Positions 53,528 to 62,273 are shown, counted from the stretch's first letter. The stretch: 64,000 nt of DNA from Chloroflexota bacterium (GCA_009838915.1 VXQT01000013.1:379161-443160); one strand, 5' to 3'. Numbers and translations: made by a program. Notes: generated by a model not told the origin, from the letters alone.

Positions 53528-54832
53528 TTAGTCGCCGCCCACCTGCAACTGCGGCGCTTCGCGCCGCGCCGCCACTTCGCGCGCAGCCCGCAAGCCGCCG
53601 ATGTCGGAACCGGCCATGCGAATCCGCGCCGGCCGACGCAACGGCGCCGGACGCGCGACCCGGGCGAAGAGCATGACCGCGCCCAGCGAGAGGGCGATGT
53701 TGAACACCGCCATGATCGGCAGGGCTACCGTCGTATCCCAGCCTTCGGAAATCAGCAGCGTCCGCTCGACGAATGCGACCACGACGAACAGCAGCGTTGC
53801 GGGCACGAGCGCCTTCCAACAGAAGCCCATGAGTTGATCAACGCGCAGCCGAGGCAGCGTGCCCCGTGTCCAGATCAGGAGGAAGTAGACCGCGCCGGTC
53901 TTGGCCAGCAGGATGATCCAGCTCGGCACCCATTGGTCCAGCCCCCACAACCACCAACCGCCGAGGAAGAATGTCGCGATGAACGCCGACACGACCAGCG
54001 TGTTGCCGAGTTCAACCGCGTAGAACAACCCGAATCTCATGCCCGAGTATTCGGTGTGGTAGCCGGCGACAATCTCGGACTCCGCCTCCGAGATATCGGC
54101 GGGCGTTCGGTTCAGTTCGGCCGATGCCGCGAAGAAGAACGCGATCGCCGAGAGCGGGAAGAGCAGGATGAAGATCACGTCCTCCTGCTGCTGCCACTGG
54201 ACGATCCCGTTGATCGACATCGTGCCCGAGAAGACCACCAGCGTGAGCAACGCCAGCACCATCGGCACCTCGTAGGAGATCGACATGGCCACGGCGCGCA
54301 TCGCGCCGAACAGGGCGTACTTGTTGTTGGACGACCAGCCGGCCATGAAGATCACCAGCACCGCCGTGCCCGAAACCGCCAGAAGGAATAGCACGCCGAC
54401 GTTGAGATCGGCCACCGACATCCTCGGTCCGAACGGCAACACGCCCCAGATCAGCACGCCGGGTATGAAGATCAGCACCGGCGGCAAGAAGAAAATCAGC
54501 TTGTCCGCCGCCCGCGGCGCGAGCTGCTCCTTGAGAATCAGCTTGACCGCGTCGGCGACCGGTTGTAGCAGGCCCTTCGGTCCCACGCGGTTTGGTCCGT
54601 AGCGCTGCTGGAACCGCGCGATCACCTTGCGTTCGACCCAGATCAGGATCAGCAAGGTCGGACCAATCACGCCGAGAATTCCCAGCGCGCCCAGGACGCC
54701 CGTGATGATCGAGGCCAGCCAGTCCGGACCCCAGTCGGCGATCCACTCGGTGATCAGCCGCTGCAGGTTGTTCAGGTCGCGGAAGTCGTACCACGCGCCC
54801 AGGACGCTGCTCAGGCCTGCGAGGTCGGTCAT
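53528..54832 (-). CDS. nuoH: NADH-quinone oxidoreductase subunit H
   Basis: This 434-residue subunit forms the quinone chamber with nuoD and nuoB. It has ERKVIARFQQRYGPNRVGP, SAELNRTPADISEAESEIVAG and RVDQLMGFCWKALVP, all typical. The C-terminal extension of about 45 residues is basic and not part of the usual core. It overlaps nuoD by four bases. The nuoI gene expected next is missing. Confidence 0.95.
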   Translation of the reverse strand: MTDLAGLSSVLGAWYDFRDLNNLQRLITEWIADWGPDWLASIITGVLGALGILGVIGPTLLILIWVERKVIARFQQRYGPNRVGPKGLLQPVADAVKLILKEQLAPRAADKLIFFLPPVLIFIPGVLIWGVLPFGPRMSVADLNVGVLFLLAVSGTAVLVIFMAGWSSNNKYALFGAMRAVAMSISYEVPMVLALLTLVVFSGTMSINGIVQWQQQEDVIFILLFPLSAIAFFFAASAELNRTPADISEAESEIVAGYHTEYSGMRFGLFYAVELGNTLVVSAFIATFFLGGWWLWGLDQWVPSWIILLAKTGAVYFLLIWTRGTLPRLRVDQLMGFCWKALVPATLLFVVVAFVERTLLISEGWDTTVALPIMAVFNIALSLGAVMLFARVARPAPLRRPARIRMAGSDIGGLRAAREVAARREAPQLQVGGD

Positions 54833-55989
54833 CGATCGATCTCCCCCACGACGATGTCAATCGAACCCAGCGTCACGATCGCGTCGGCAAGCGTACCGCC
54901 GATCGACATTTCCTTCAGCGCCGAGAGGTTGATCAGCGACGGCGGCCGGCAGTGGAATCGGTAGGGCGCCGGTCCGCCGTCGGAGACGAGATAGAAGCCC
55001 AGTTCGCCGCGCGGCGACTCAACCCGCGCGTAGGACTCGCCCGGCTCCGGCCGCGCGTGCAGCGGCACGTCGGCGAGATATGGACCGTCGGGCAGGGTGT
55101 CGACGACCTGGCGCAGGATCCTGAGGCTCTCCTTGACCTCCGCCATGCGCACGAGGAAGCGGTCGAAGCAATCTCCCTGCTCGCCGACCGGCACGTCGAA
55201 CTCATAGCTCTCGTAGCCGCAGTACGGATTCGCCTTGCGCAGGTCCCAGGGCACGCCGGTCCCGCGCAGCACCGGTCCCGACAGCGACGAGTTGATCGCC
55301 ATCTCCGGGGAAATCACTCCGACGCCGCGGGCGCGGGCGTGCAGAATCTCGTTCTCCAGCAGCAGCGCCTCGTAGTTGGCGATGTTCTCCGGCATGTCGG
55401 CCAGGAATTGCTCGAGGGTCGGAAGCAGCTCGTCGGGCAGGTCGAACGCGACGCCGCCGATTCGCATGTAGTTCGTAGTCAGCCGCGCGCCGCAGGTCAT
55501 CTCGAACATGTCCAGCACCCGCTCGCGGTCACGGAACATATGGAACAGCGGCGTGTGCCAGGCGCCGCAGTCGTTAATGAAAGTGCCGTTCGCCATCGCA
55601 TGGGAGGCGACCCGTTGCAGCTCGGCGAACATCACCCGGATCGCCTGCGCTCGAGGCGGGACCTCGACGCCCAGCAACTCCTCGGCCGCGAGGCAATAGG
55701 CGAGGTTGTTGGACATCGCCGCCAGATAGTCGATTCGGTCGGTGAAGGGGATGTTTTGCGTGTAACTGCGTTCCTCGGCCAGCTTCTCCATCGAGCGATG
55801 CAGGTAGCCGATCCGCATCTCCGCGTCCTGCACGATCTCGCCGTCCAGGGTGACCTTGAGCCGGAACACCCCGTGCGTGGACGGGTGCTGCGGACCAAGA
55901 TTGACGACGACCGGCTCGGAACCGTCGCCCGCCGTCAACGCTTCAATGGTGCCCTGCATGGCGAGGCGGGTGTCGTCGGACATCGTCAC
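54829..55989 (-). CDS. nuoD: NADH-quinone oxidoreductase subunit D
   Basis: This 386-residue 49-kDa-type subunit is a hydrogenase-like quinone-site protein. It shows LGPQHPSTHGVFRLKVTLDG, GYLHRSMEKLAEERSYTQN and GTGVPWDLRKANPYCGY, and ends at VVGEIDR as NuoD does. The GTG at 55989 has GAGGA six bases upstream, and its GTGA overlaps the nuoC stop. It normally binds quinone beside cluster N2 of nuoB, which is not encoded in this cluster. Confidence 0.95.
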   Translation of the reverse strand: MTMSDDTRLAMQGTIEALTAGDGSEPVVVNLGPQHPSTHGVFRLKVTLDGEIVQDAEMRIGYLHRSMEKLAEERSYTQNIPFTDRIDYLAAMSNNLAYCLAAEELLGVEVPPRAQAIRVMFAELQRVASHAMANGTFINDCGAWHTPLFHMFRDRERVLDMFEMTCGARLTTNYMRIGGVAFDLPDELLPTLEQFLADMPENIANYEALLLENEILHARARGVGVISPEMAINSSLSGPVLRGTGVPWDLRKANPYCGYESYEFDVPVGEQGDCFDRFLVRMAEVKESLRILRQVVDTLPDGPYLADVPLHARPEPGESYARVESPRGELGFYLVSDGGPAPYRFHCRPPSLINLSALKEMSIGGTLADAIVTLGSIDIVVGEIDR

Positions 55990-56585
55990 GACGCATCCTC
56001 GCTCTCGTCGGCGACCACGACTTCGCCCTCGGGCTGCGGGTCGTTCGGATGCAGCGGTCGCTGCGGGACGCTGCCCGGTACGGGCCAGGCGTTCTCTTCG
56101 CTCTCATGCGGGAAGCCCGGCAGTCCTGCCCGCACCTGGCCGGGCATCTGCAGAAAGTCCTTGCGCAGCGGATAGCCGGGAAAGCCCTCCCAGAGGAACA
56201 TCCGCCGCAGGTCGGGGTGCCCATCAAACCGGATGCCGAACAGGTCGTAGACCTCACGCTCCTGCAGATGAGCGCCGTGGTACACCCTGGTCAGCGACGG
56301 CAGCGCCGGATCCTCGCGGTCGAAGATGCGCGCCTTGACCTGCAGGATGTGATTGAGGTCCAGCGACTGCAGGTGGTACACGAGCTCAAAGTGCAACTCG
56401 TGATCGACGGCGGTCAGGTTGGAGAGAAACACCAGGTCGCTCTCTTCCGAGTCGCGCAGCGTTCGGATCGACTCGGCCAGCGTGTCCGGCTCGAGGTAGA
56501 GCACGCCCTCGTCAATGCAGGCCGCGCCCGGTGCGCTCGCGTTGACGATCTCCATCGCCGCTGTGGCGTCGTATTGGGCCGTCAC
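55986..56585 (-). CDS. nuoC: NADH-quinone oxidoreductase subunit C
   Basis: This 199-residue 30-kDa-type subunit has the signature EREVYDLFGIRFDGHPDLRR followed by GYPLRKDF. The C-terminal 50 residues are acidic and extra. The GTG at 56585 begins one base after the nuoA stop. The space where nuoB usually lies is therefore absent. It is not fused to nuoD. Confidence 0.93.
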   Translation of the reverse strand: MTAQYDATAAMEIVNASAPGAACIDEGVLYLEPDTLAESIRTLRDSEESDLVFLSNLTAVDHELHFELVYHLQSLDLNHILQVKARIFDREDPALPSLTRVYHGAHLQEREVYDLFGIRFDGHPDLRRMFLWEGFPGYPLRKDFLQMPGQVRAGLPGFPHESEENAWPVPGSVPQRPLHPNDPQPEGEVVVADESEDAS

Positions 56586-56586
56586 G

Positions 56587-56967
56587 TCAGCGCCACTCCA
56601 GCGCCTGGCGGCGCCATTCGTAGGCGAGTCCCAGGAACAGCACGGCGATGAAGATCAGCGCCGCAACCATGCCGGTCACGACGACCGAGTCGAGCGCCAC
56701 CGCCAGCGGGAACAGGAAGATCACTTCCACGTCGAACAGCACGAAGATCAGCGCCACGAGGTAGTAGCGGAAGTTGAACTGAACCCAGGTCGGCCCCTCG
56801 GTCTCCACGCCGCATTCGTAGGTGTCGGACTTGACCGCGTTGGGCATCCGCGGGCGCAGACCGAACTTGAAGAACGCCCATGACGCGATCAGCGGGAGTG
56901 AGGGGAAGATCGCAGCGAAGATCAGCAAAATGCCGAGGTGCGCGTACTGCTCCAGGACGTTCTCCAT
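56587..56967 (-). CDS. nuoA: NADH-quinone oxidoreductase subunit A
   Basis: This 126-residue subunit has three membrane helices and the conserved block KSDTYECGVETEGPTW with the loop cysteine, then FNFRYYLVALIFVLFDVEVI. It is the first gene of the cluster. A good promoter lies about 60-90 bases upstream (57026-57054). The ribosome-binding site is weak (AGGG eleven bases before the ATG). Confidence 0.95.
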   Translation of the reverse strand: MENVLEQYAHLGILLIFAAIFPSLPLIASWAFFKFGLRPRMPNAVKSDTYECGVETEGPTWVQFNFRYYLVALIFVLFDVEVIFLFPLAVALDSVVVTGMVAALIFIAVLFLGLAYEWRRQALEWR

Positions 56968-57025
56968 CTGGATCAGCCCTACTTCGCCTCATGCCCCCAC
57001 CGACTGCGGTAGGTGGCTCTGAGGG

Positions 57026-57054
57026 AGTATATGCACCAGCATCAACTCGCTCAA
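57026..57054 (-). promoter_or_regulatory. Sigma-70-type promoter for the nuo operon
   Basis: On the minus strand TTGAGC (complement of 57049-57054) is followed by exactly 17 bases and then TATACT (complement of 57026-57031). The expected leader before nuoA is about 50 bases. It is the best -35/-10 pair I found in the window. Confidence 0.6.
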
Positions 57055-57100
57055 TCGCCCGAGCCCGATGTCGGGCGACACGGCCGTCGCGGCCTGGGGT

Positions 57101-57121
57101 GATAGCATGTGGGACGCTATC
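57101..57121. promoter_or_regulatory. Inverted repeat between nuoA and the PHP gene
   Basis: GATAGC and GCTATC (57101-57106, 57116-57121) are perfect arms separated by nine bases. The dyad lies 47 bases before the PHP gene and upstream of the nuo promoter, so it could be an operator for either unit. The binding protein is unknown. Confidence 0.35.
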
Positions 57122-57168
57122 GCACTCACCAGTCCACACCACAACCCACCTGGCAGTGAGGCCTCTGC

Positions 57169-57876
57169 ATGCTGATTGACCTGCACAACCACACGTGGCC
57201 GCGCTCGCACGACTCGGTGCTCGACCCGCGTGACCTTGCGGTTCGCGCCAAGGAGGCCGGCCTCGACGCCATCTCTTTCACCGAACACGATGCCCTCTGG
57301 CCGCACGACGAGGTACAGCAGATCGCCGAAGAGGCGGGCATTGTCATCATCCCCGGTTGCGAGGTCTCGACCGATCCGGGCCACATTCTCGCCTGGGGCA
57401 TGGAGAAGTACGTCTTCGGCATGCACCGCGTCGAACGTCTCGCCGAGCACGTCAATGAACGCGGCGGCGCGCTGGTGCTGGCCCACCCGTATCGTCGTCA
57501 GATCGCCTGGAAGGACAACCAGGAGGAGTGGGACATCGCGGTCGAGCGGGCGCTGAACAACAGCGCCATGGAGCACGTGATCGCGCTGGAGATCCTCAAC
57601 GGCCGCGGCAAGGAGCGCGAAAATCGCTTCTCTGCCGACCTCGCCGCCCTCTCGGAGATGAACGGCACCGCCGGCACCGATTCCCACGCCGTGCACGACA
57701 TCGGCAAGGTCGCCACCTGGTTCGAGACCGACTCGATCGAGACCTGGCAGGATCTCGTGCGCGAGCTCAAGACCGGTAACTTCTGCGCGGTCGACATGGA
57801 GACCGGCGAGGAGTTCGCCGTGCCCTCGCGGGCGCCCAAGTTCAGGATCGTCGGAGCTAGCGCCGGCGGCCGCTAG
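57169..57876 (+). CDS. PHP-domain phosphoesterase
   Basis: This 235-residue protein has the PHP metal motifs LIDLHNHTWP (His6, His8), FTEHDALWPHDE, PGCEVSTDPGHIL, VLAHPYR and GTDSHAVHDIG, in the usual order. It is a TIM-like barrel binding three metals and hydrolyses phosphoesters, perhaps a nucleotide or sugar phosphate. There is no polymerase or HisK signature. GAGG seven bases before the ATG supports the start. A MaoC pair follows 56 bases downstream. Confidence 0.87.
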   Translation: MLIDLHNHTWPRSHDSVLDPRDLAVRAKEAGLDAISFTEHDALWPHDEVQQIAEEAGIVIIPGCEVSTDPGHILAWGMEKYVFGMHRVERLAEHVNERGGALVLAHPYRRQIAWKDNQEEWDIAVERALNNSAMEHVIALEILNGRGKERENRFSADLAALSEMNGTAGTDSHAVHDIGKVATWFETDSIETWQDLVRELKTGNFCAVDMETGEEFAVPSRAPKFRIVGASAGGR

Positions 57877-57932
57877 ACTCCGTGTGACCATTCCCCGCAC
57901 AGCACCCAACTGACCAGCACGGGAGGAGCCTC

Positions 57933-58451
57933 ATGGCAGATCAAGAGTTTGAGTCGGCGATCACCGACGAGATGCGCGCCCTGATCGGCGTCAAGGGTCC
58001 GGAAACGATCAGCGAACTGACGACTACCAGCGTGCGCATGTTCGCTCGCTCCGTCGGTTACGTGGACCCCGCCTTCTACGACGAAGCGGTCGCCCGGGAG
58101 CGCGGCTTCCGCAGTCTTCCGGCGCCTCCGGGCTACCTGGGCACGCCGATCTACAACCCGGCCGAGTCCGACCCCACCTTCGGCGGTCGCCGCGGCGGCG
58201 GCGGATTCCGTTCGCCTTATCCGCTGGTCCTCAACGGCGGTACCGACATCGAGTACACCGGCGAGCAGATCTGCGCCGGCGACACGCTCACCTCCGCAAC
58301 CGCGCTCGCGTCACTGAATGAGCGCTGGAGTGGCGCACTCGGCGTACCGATGCTGATTCAGGTGTCGGAAACGACCTACACCAACCAGAACGGCAAGGTC
58401 GTCGCCATCTCGCGCGGCACCGGCATCTCCTACCCCCGCCCCGGCGACTAG
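57933..58451 (+). CDS. MaoC-like hydratase, N-half subunit (second copy)
   Basis: This 172-residue hot-dog domain is of the FAS1-like dehydratase type, a paralogue of the 21918 gene. It shows FARSVGYVDPAFYDE, RSLPAPPGYLGTP and a glycine-rich loop RRGGGGFRS, then GGTDIEYTGEQICAGDTLTS. It probably holds the acyl part while the next MaoC gene is catalytic. GGAGGAG lies just before the ATG. A palindromic element (58460-58510) lies between it and its partner, unusual for a two-gene unit. Confidence 0.8.
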   Translation: MADQEFESAITDEMRALIGVKGPETISELTTTSVRMFARSVGYVDPAFYDEAVARERGFRSLPAPPGYLGTPIYNPAESDPTFGGRRGGGGFRSPYPLVLNGGTDIEYTGEQICAGDTLTSATALASLNERWSGALGVPMLIQVSETTYTNQNGKVVAISRGTGISYPRPGD

Positions 58452-58459
58452 CCGCTTGT

Positions 58460-58510
58460 CCTCTCCCCCCGCTCCGCGGGACGAGATGTCCCGTCGGGAC
58501 AAAGGGGGGC
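58460..58510 (+). repeat. Two-hairpin palindromic element, copy D
   Basis: This is 51 bp with hairpin 1 CTCCCCCCGC TCC GCGGGACGAG (two mismatches) and hairpin 2 TGTCCC GTC GGGACA, ending AAAGGGGGGC. It sits between the two subunit genes of the second MaoC pair, eight bases after the first gene's stop. Confidence 0.85.
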
Positions 58511-58567
58511 AACCGCCCAGAATCGACAGCCCGTTACACTACCCACCAGACCGAAGGAGCACACCCA

Positions 58568-59035
58568 ATGTCAGACGCAGTCCCGGACCAGATCTACTTC
58601 GAAGACATCGAAGTCGGCGACAGCATCCCCGAACTCGAGAAGAGCCCGACCAGCCAGCAGCTCGTCCAGTGGGCCGCCGGCTCCGGCGACTTCTACCAGA
58701 TTCACTACGACACAAGCTACGCGCAGGACACGGGTCTCGACGACATCATCGTCCACGGCGCGCTCAAGCACGCATTCCTCGGCGAGCTGCTCTGGCGCTT
58801 CGCCGGCCCGGAGGGTCAGGTCAAGCGCGTGCAGTGCTCGTACCGCGGCATGGACCCGGCGGCCCAGGGGCGCGAGTCGGCGCAGGAGAAGAAGTTCACC
58901 CTGCGCGGCACCGTGACCCGCAAGTACACCGAGGGCGAGCGCAACATCGTTGAGCTCGACATCGAGGGCGTCCGCGACGACGGTTCGGTTAGCACCCCGG
59001 GTCAGGGCGTCGTCGTTCTTCCCAGCCGCAGTTAG
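58568..59035 (+). CDS. MaoC-like hydratase, catalytic subunit (second copy)
   Basis: This 155-residue hot-dog domain has WAAGSGDFYQIHYDTSYA, with the catalytic Asp41 and His46 at the hydratase-2 spacing, and VHGALKHAFLGELLW. It differs in detail from the 22440 copy (FYQIH in place of YNPLH), which suggests another substrate. AAGGAG nine bases before the ATG is strong, so it can be translated independently of its partner across the repeat. Confidence 0.83.
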   Translation: MSDAVPDQIYFEDIEVGDSIPELEKSPTSQQLVQWAAGSGDFYQIHYDTSYAQDTGLDDIIVHGALKHAFLGELLWRFAGPEGQVKRVQCSYRGMDPAAQGRESAQEKKFTLRGTVTRKYTEGERNIVELDIEGVRDDGSVSTPGQGVVVLPSRS

Positions 59036-59049
59036 TGCTTGACTTCACT

Positions 59050-59082
59050 TTCTCTCCCCCCGCTTGCGCGGGGGAGAGAGGG
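59050..59082. repeat. Half palindromic element / bidirectional terminator
   Basis: CTCTCCCCCCGC TTG CGCGGGGGAGAG is hairpin 1 of the element family alone, with extended flanking complement GACTT/AAGTC. It lies between the convergent MaoC and acetyltransferase genes and may serve both strands as a terminator. Confidence 0.65.
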
Positions 59083-59095
59083 AAAGTCAGTACAG

Positions 59096-59671
59096 TCAGC
59101 GCGCCCCGCGCCGCTGGTACTCGCGATCCCAGAACCATTCCCTCAGCGCGTGCATTTGGTGGAAGCGGTGCCGTCCCCGGCGCACGCGGCCGCAGTCCTG
59201 GAATCCCGCCGCCGCGAATGCCCGTTGCGCCCGCACATTCCAGTCCAGCGTGTGCAGATAGACCCGCGTCAATGACGTGTTGGTGAATACGTAGTCGAGC
59301 AATAGCCCCACTGCCTCGCGGCCGTAGCCGCCGTTCCACGTCGTCCGGTCGCCCAGCAGGATGCCCAACTCCGTCTCGCGACGCTGAAAGTCGGTGTTGT
59401 AGTACATCACGTTGCCGATGTGACGCGGCTCGTCGAGCGACTCAACGGCGAACGTCGAGCGGTAGATCGGCGTCGAGCGCAGTTGCCAGGCGTATTGATT
59501 GCGGTATTGCTCGAATGTGAGCGGAGTAATCGGCGCGGCGTCGAGCTCGGCCAGCTCCGGGTCGGTGCGCCAGATCCAGTCGAGTTCGGCATCGTCGATC
59601 CGCTTGCGGCGCAGCAACACCAGTTGCCCCTCGGCCACAACATCCGCCGGACTGGTCACCATCGGACTCAC
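59096..59671 (-). CDS. GNAT-family N-acetyltransferase (RimJ-like)
   Basis: This 191-residue GNAT protein of the Acetyltransf_3 type has LVLLRRKRIDDAELDWIW, then IGNVMYYNTDFQRRETELGI, the acetyl-CoA pyrophosphate-binding GDRTTWNGGYGREAVGLLLD, and LTRVYLHTLDWNVRAQRAF. It may acetylate a protein N-terminus or a small amine. The GTG at 59671 has GAGG five bases upstream. It lies downstream of the Nudix gene on the same strand, 39 bases away. Confidence 0.85.
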   Translation of the reverse strand: MSPMVTSPADVVAEGQLVLLRRKRIDDAELDWIWRTDPELAELDAAPITPLTFEQYRNQYAWQLRSTPIYRSTFAVESLDEPRHIGNVMYYNTDFQRRETELGILLGDRTTWNGGYGREAVGLLLDYVFTNTSLTRVYLHTLDWNVRAQRAFAAAGFQDCGRVRRGRHRFHQMHALREWFWDREYQRRGAR

Positions 59672-59710
59672 CCGATCCTCAATCGCCTTGCCTGCAGGCT
59701 ACGTCGTGGA

Positions 59711-60220
59711 TCATCCCTGGGTCGGACCAACTCGCCGATCGAGCATGGCCGCGGCGTCCTCAAGTAGAGACGCCGTGTTGCGATAGCTCACCATGCGCAT
59801 GGCGTCCCCCAGGCCGACCCAGCGCACGTCAATGTGCTCGTCGTCGTGATTCTCGAACGACCCGCCGGTCGGTTGCATCAGCCAGAAGTGGACCGCCTTG
59901 TCGATCCGCGCCTCCTCGCCGGGAAACGAATAGCGCATGACGCCTATTTTCTCGTCGAGAGCGACCGACAGGCCGGTCTCCTCCGAGACTTCGCGCAACG
60001 CCGTATCGGGCAGCTTCTCGCCGTTCTCGGGCGTGCCCTTGGGCAGCGACCAGCGCCTGGCAGGCGTCTGCACGAGGACAATCTCGACTTCTCCCTGGCT
60101 GCCCGCTTCTCGCCAGACCACGCCTCCGGCGCTGACTGCGATGCCCTTCTTGATCGACTTGTCGCTGTGGATGTTTCTTCGATGTCCCGATGTGTGATGT
60201 CGCTCGTTGCGGCTTCGCAC
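59711..60220 (-). CDS. Nudix hydrolase
   Basis: This 169-residue protein has the full Nudix box, G-x5-E-x7-REVSEETGL, spanning GTPENGEKLPDTALREVSE and onward, with the entry RRWSLPKG. The basic N-terminus (RSRNERHHTSGHRRN) is unusual. It is probably an Ap4A- or nucleotide-pyrophosphatase-type enzyme given the WSLPKG context. The GTG at 60220 has GAGGAGC seven bases upstream. Confidence 0.9.
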   Translation of the reverse strand: MRSRNERHHTSGHRRNIHSDKSIKKGIAVSAGGVVWREAGSQGEVEIVLVQTPARRWSLPKGTPENGEKLPDTALREVSEETGLSVALDEKIGVMRYSFPGEEARIDKAVHFWLMQPTGGSFENHDDEHIDVRWVGLGDAMRMVSYRNTASLLEDAAAMLDRRVGPTQG

Positions 60221-60279
60221 GCCTCTGCTCCTCGTCAGTGCAATTGACGATTCTCAATCTATCAGAGGGCCTCGTCAGT

Positions 60280-61275
60280 TCACGCGCCCCAGGACTCCGG
60301 ATCGCGGCTCAAACCGAGGTCGCCGACATCGTCCAGCCAGGACGCCGAATCCAACGCCGCCTGCGCGGTCTCGCGCACGGTCGGGTCGGGATGGGTCCGC
60401 AGTTGCTCCAGCTCCTCCAACGCCTCCTCGCTGCCTATCTCTCCCAACGCCGCAACCGCGCCGCGCACGACTTCTTCCGATGCCGACGGGTCGTTGAACA
60501 GCTCCAGCAGCATCGGCGTGCCTTCCTCGGAGCCGATCTCGCCGATCGCCTGGACCGCGGCCAGACGCTCGTCGTCGTCCTCCGCCACGAGCGAACTCTC
60601 CAGCACCGGCAGCCAGGACTCGTCCGCGTTGCGGCCCATGGCCTCGACCGCTCCAAGATGAAGCGCGGCGGCGTCGCTGTCGAATGCGGCCTCGATCAGC
60701 CCGGCTACCCACTCGTCGGAGGCGACCGCCAGAGCTGAAAGCGCCGAAGCGCGCAGCTCCTCTTCCTCAGATACATCCTCCGCGATTGCCCGCAATGAAC
60801 CCACGACATCATTGGCATCCTCGCTCGACGCCCAGCCGAGCTCCACGCGCATCGCCACCTCCCCTAGCGCCGTCACGGCCTCGCGCCGGACCGCGTCTTC
60901 TTCCTCAATCGACATCGCGACCCTGAGCAGCGACCTGGTTGCTCCCGACGTCTCGCACTGTCCCAGTCCCGTCACCGCTACCGTCCGCACCGAGGCGTCG
61001 TCATCCGCCGCCATCGCGCTGAACACCACTGTGAAGTCATATCCGCCGAAGTCGGCGCCCACCTGGCGCAGACGCTCGATCAGGGCGAACCGCCCCTCGG
61101 CATCCAACGCCGCCAGCTGATCCCGCACGACGTCGTCGTCGCCGTCTCGCAGCCTGGAGATCGCGTGCAGGTCTTGCGGCTCGAGTTCGACCTGGCCTGA
61201 AGAGATCGCCGTAACGACCCGGCGAAGGCCGTCGAGCGGCTCGGCCGCGTCCGGGTGTCCGTCTGCGGTCGTCAT
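60280..61275 (-). CDS. HEAT-repeat protein
   Basis: This 331-residue acidic helical solenoid has at least seven repeats with the HEAT pattern, for example VRTVAVTGLGQCETSGATRS, AVRREAVTALGEVAMRVELG and VVRGAVAALGEIGSEEALEE. It has no catalytic motif, signal or membrane helix, so it probably serves as a scaffold or regulator. It overlaps gpsA by one base (TGATG) and so is co-translated with phospholipid synthesis enzymes, an unusual link. Confidence 0.85.
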   Translation of the reverse strand: MTTADGHPDAAEPLDGLRRVVTAISSGQVELEPQDLHAISRLRDGDDDVVRDQLAALDAEGRFALIERLRQVGADFGGYDFTVVFSAMAADDDASVRTVAVTGLGQCETSGATRSLLRVAMSIEEEDAVRREAVTALGEVAMRVELGWASSEDANDVVGSLRAIAEDVSEEEELRASALSALAVASDEWVAGLIEAAFDSDAAALHLGAVEAMGRNADESWLPVLESSLVAEDDDERLAAVQAIGEIGSEEGTPMLLELFNDPSASEEVVRGAVAALGEIGSEEALEELEQLRTHPDPTVRETAQAALDSASWLDDVGDLGLSRDPESWGA

Positions 61276-62273
61276 CAGCCCTCCACGGTCGGCGCGCGTT
61301 CCATCAGCACGCGGATCGCCTCGCGCGGATCCAGTCCCTCGAAGAGCACGCGCGATACGACCTCTGCGATCGGCATCTGCACATCCAGCGCCTCCGCGAC
61401 TTCGAGCACGACCCGCGTCGTCTCGACGCCCTCCACTACGTGCGGGTTGCCTTCCATCGCCTCGGCCAGCGTCATGCCGCTGCCGATCTTCTCTCCCAGC
61501 GAGCGATTGCGCGAGCGGGGACTGTTGGCTGTGGCCAACAAATCGCCCAGTCCGGCCAGTCCGGCAAACGTTGACGGCTGCGCGCCCAACGCGACTCCCA
61601 GCCGCGCCATCTCCGACAGTCCGCGGGTCAGCAGCGCGGCATTGCCGTTGTCCCCGATGTCCAGACCAACCGCCGTACCGACGGCGATCGCGATCACGTT
61701 CTTGAGCGCACCGCCAAGCTCGACGCCAGCCACATCCTCGTTCGTGTAGACGCGAAACGAGGGGGAGTTGAGCGCCGTCTGCAGCCGTTCGCGGTCTGCC
61801 TCCCGCGCCGCCGCCACGACGGTCGTGGCAGGCAGTCCACGCGCGACTTCGCGTGCGATGTTCGGACCGGAGACCACGCCGACGCGCGGCTCGCGCTCGG
61901 CGAGTTGCAGTTCCTGGGCCAGCACCTCGGTCATGCGCTGATGGGAGCCGCGCTCCAGGCCCTTGGCCGCTGAGGCGTGCACGGTGTCGCCCGGCGTCAG
62001 ATGCGGCAAGACCAGGCGCAAGTTCTCCCGCAGGCGTTGCGACGGGGTCGCCCAGATGATTACCTCGGCCGGCCGGCCTCGCATATCCGCGCGGAACACG
62101 AGACCTTCTGGCAACGCGATACCAGGCAGTAACCGTCGATGCTCCCGTGCCGCCGCGAGCTCAGTTGCCTCGGCCTCGGTGCGGCACAGCACTTCCACGT
62201 CGTGCCCCGCTCGATGAGCGCAGATCGCCAGCGTGCATCCCCACGACGTCGCGCCAACCACCATCACTCTCAC
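61275..62273 (-). CDS. gpsA: Glycerol-3-phosphate dehydrogenase (NAD(P)+)
   Basis: This 332-residue protein has the dinucleotide-binding GATSWGCTLAICAHRAGHDV (usual GxGSWGTALA), ASAAKGLERG with the catalytic lysine, GPNIAREVARGLPAT, GALKNVIAIAVGTAVGL and NGNAALLTRGLSEMARLG. It makes sn-glycerol 3-phosphate for the PlsY step. It is coupled to plsY by a four-base overlap. Confidence 0.95.
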   Translation of the reverse strand: MRVMVVGATSWGCTLAICAHRAGHDVEVLCRTEAEATELAAAREHRRLLPGIALPEGLVFRADMRGRPAEVIIWATPSQRLRENLRLVLPHLTPGDTVHASAAKGLERGSHQRMTEVLAQELQLAEREPRVGVVSGPNIAREVARGLPATTVVAAAREADRERLQTALNSPSFRVYTNEDVAGVELGGALKNVIAIAVGTAVGLDIGDNGNAALLTRGLSEMARLGVALGAQPSTFAGLAGLGDLLATANSPRSRNRSLGEKIGSGMTLAEAMEGNPHVVEGVETTRVVLEVAEALDVQMPIAEVVSRVLFEGLDPREAIRVLMERAPTVEG

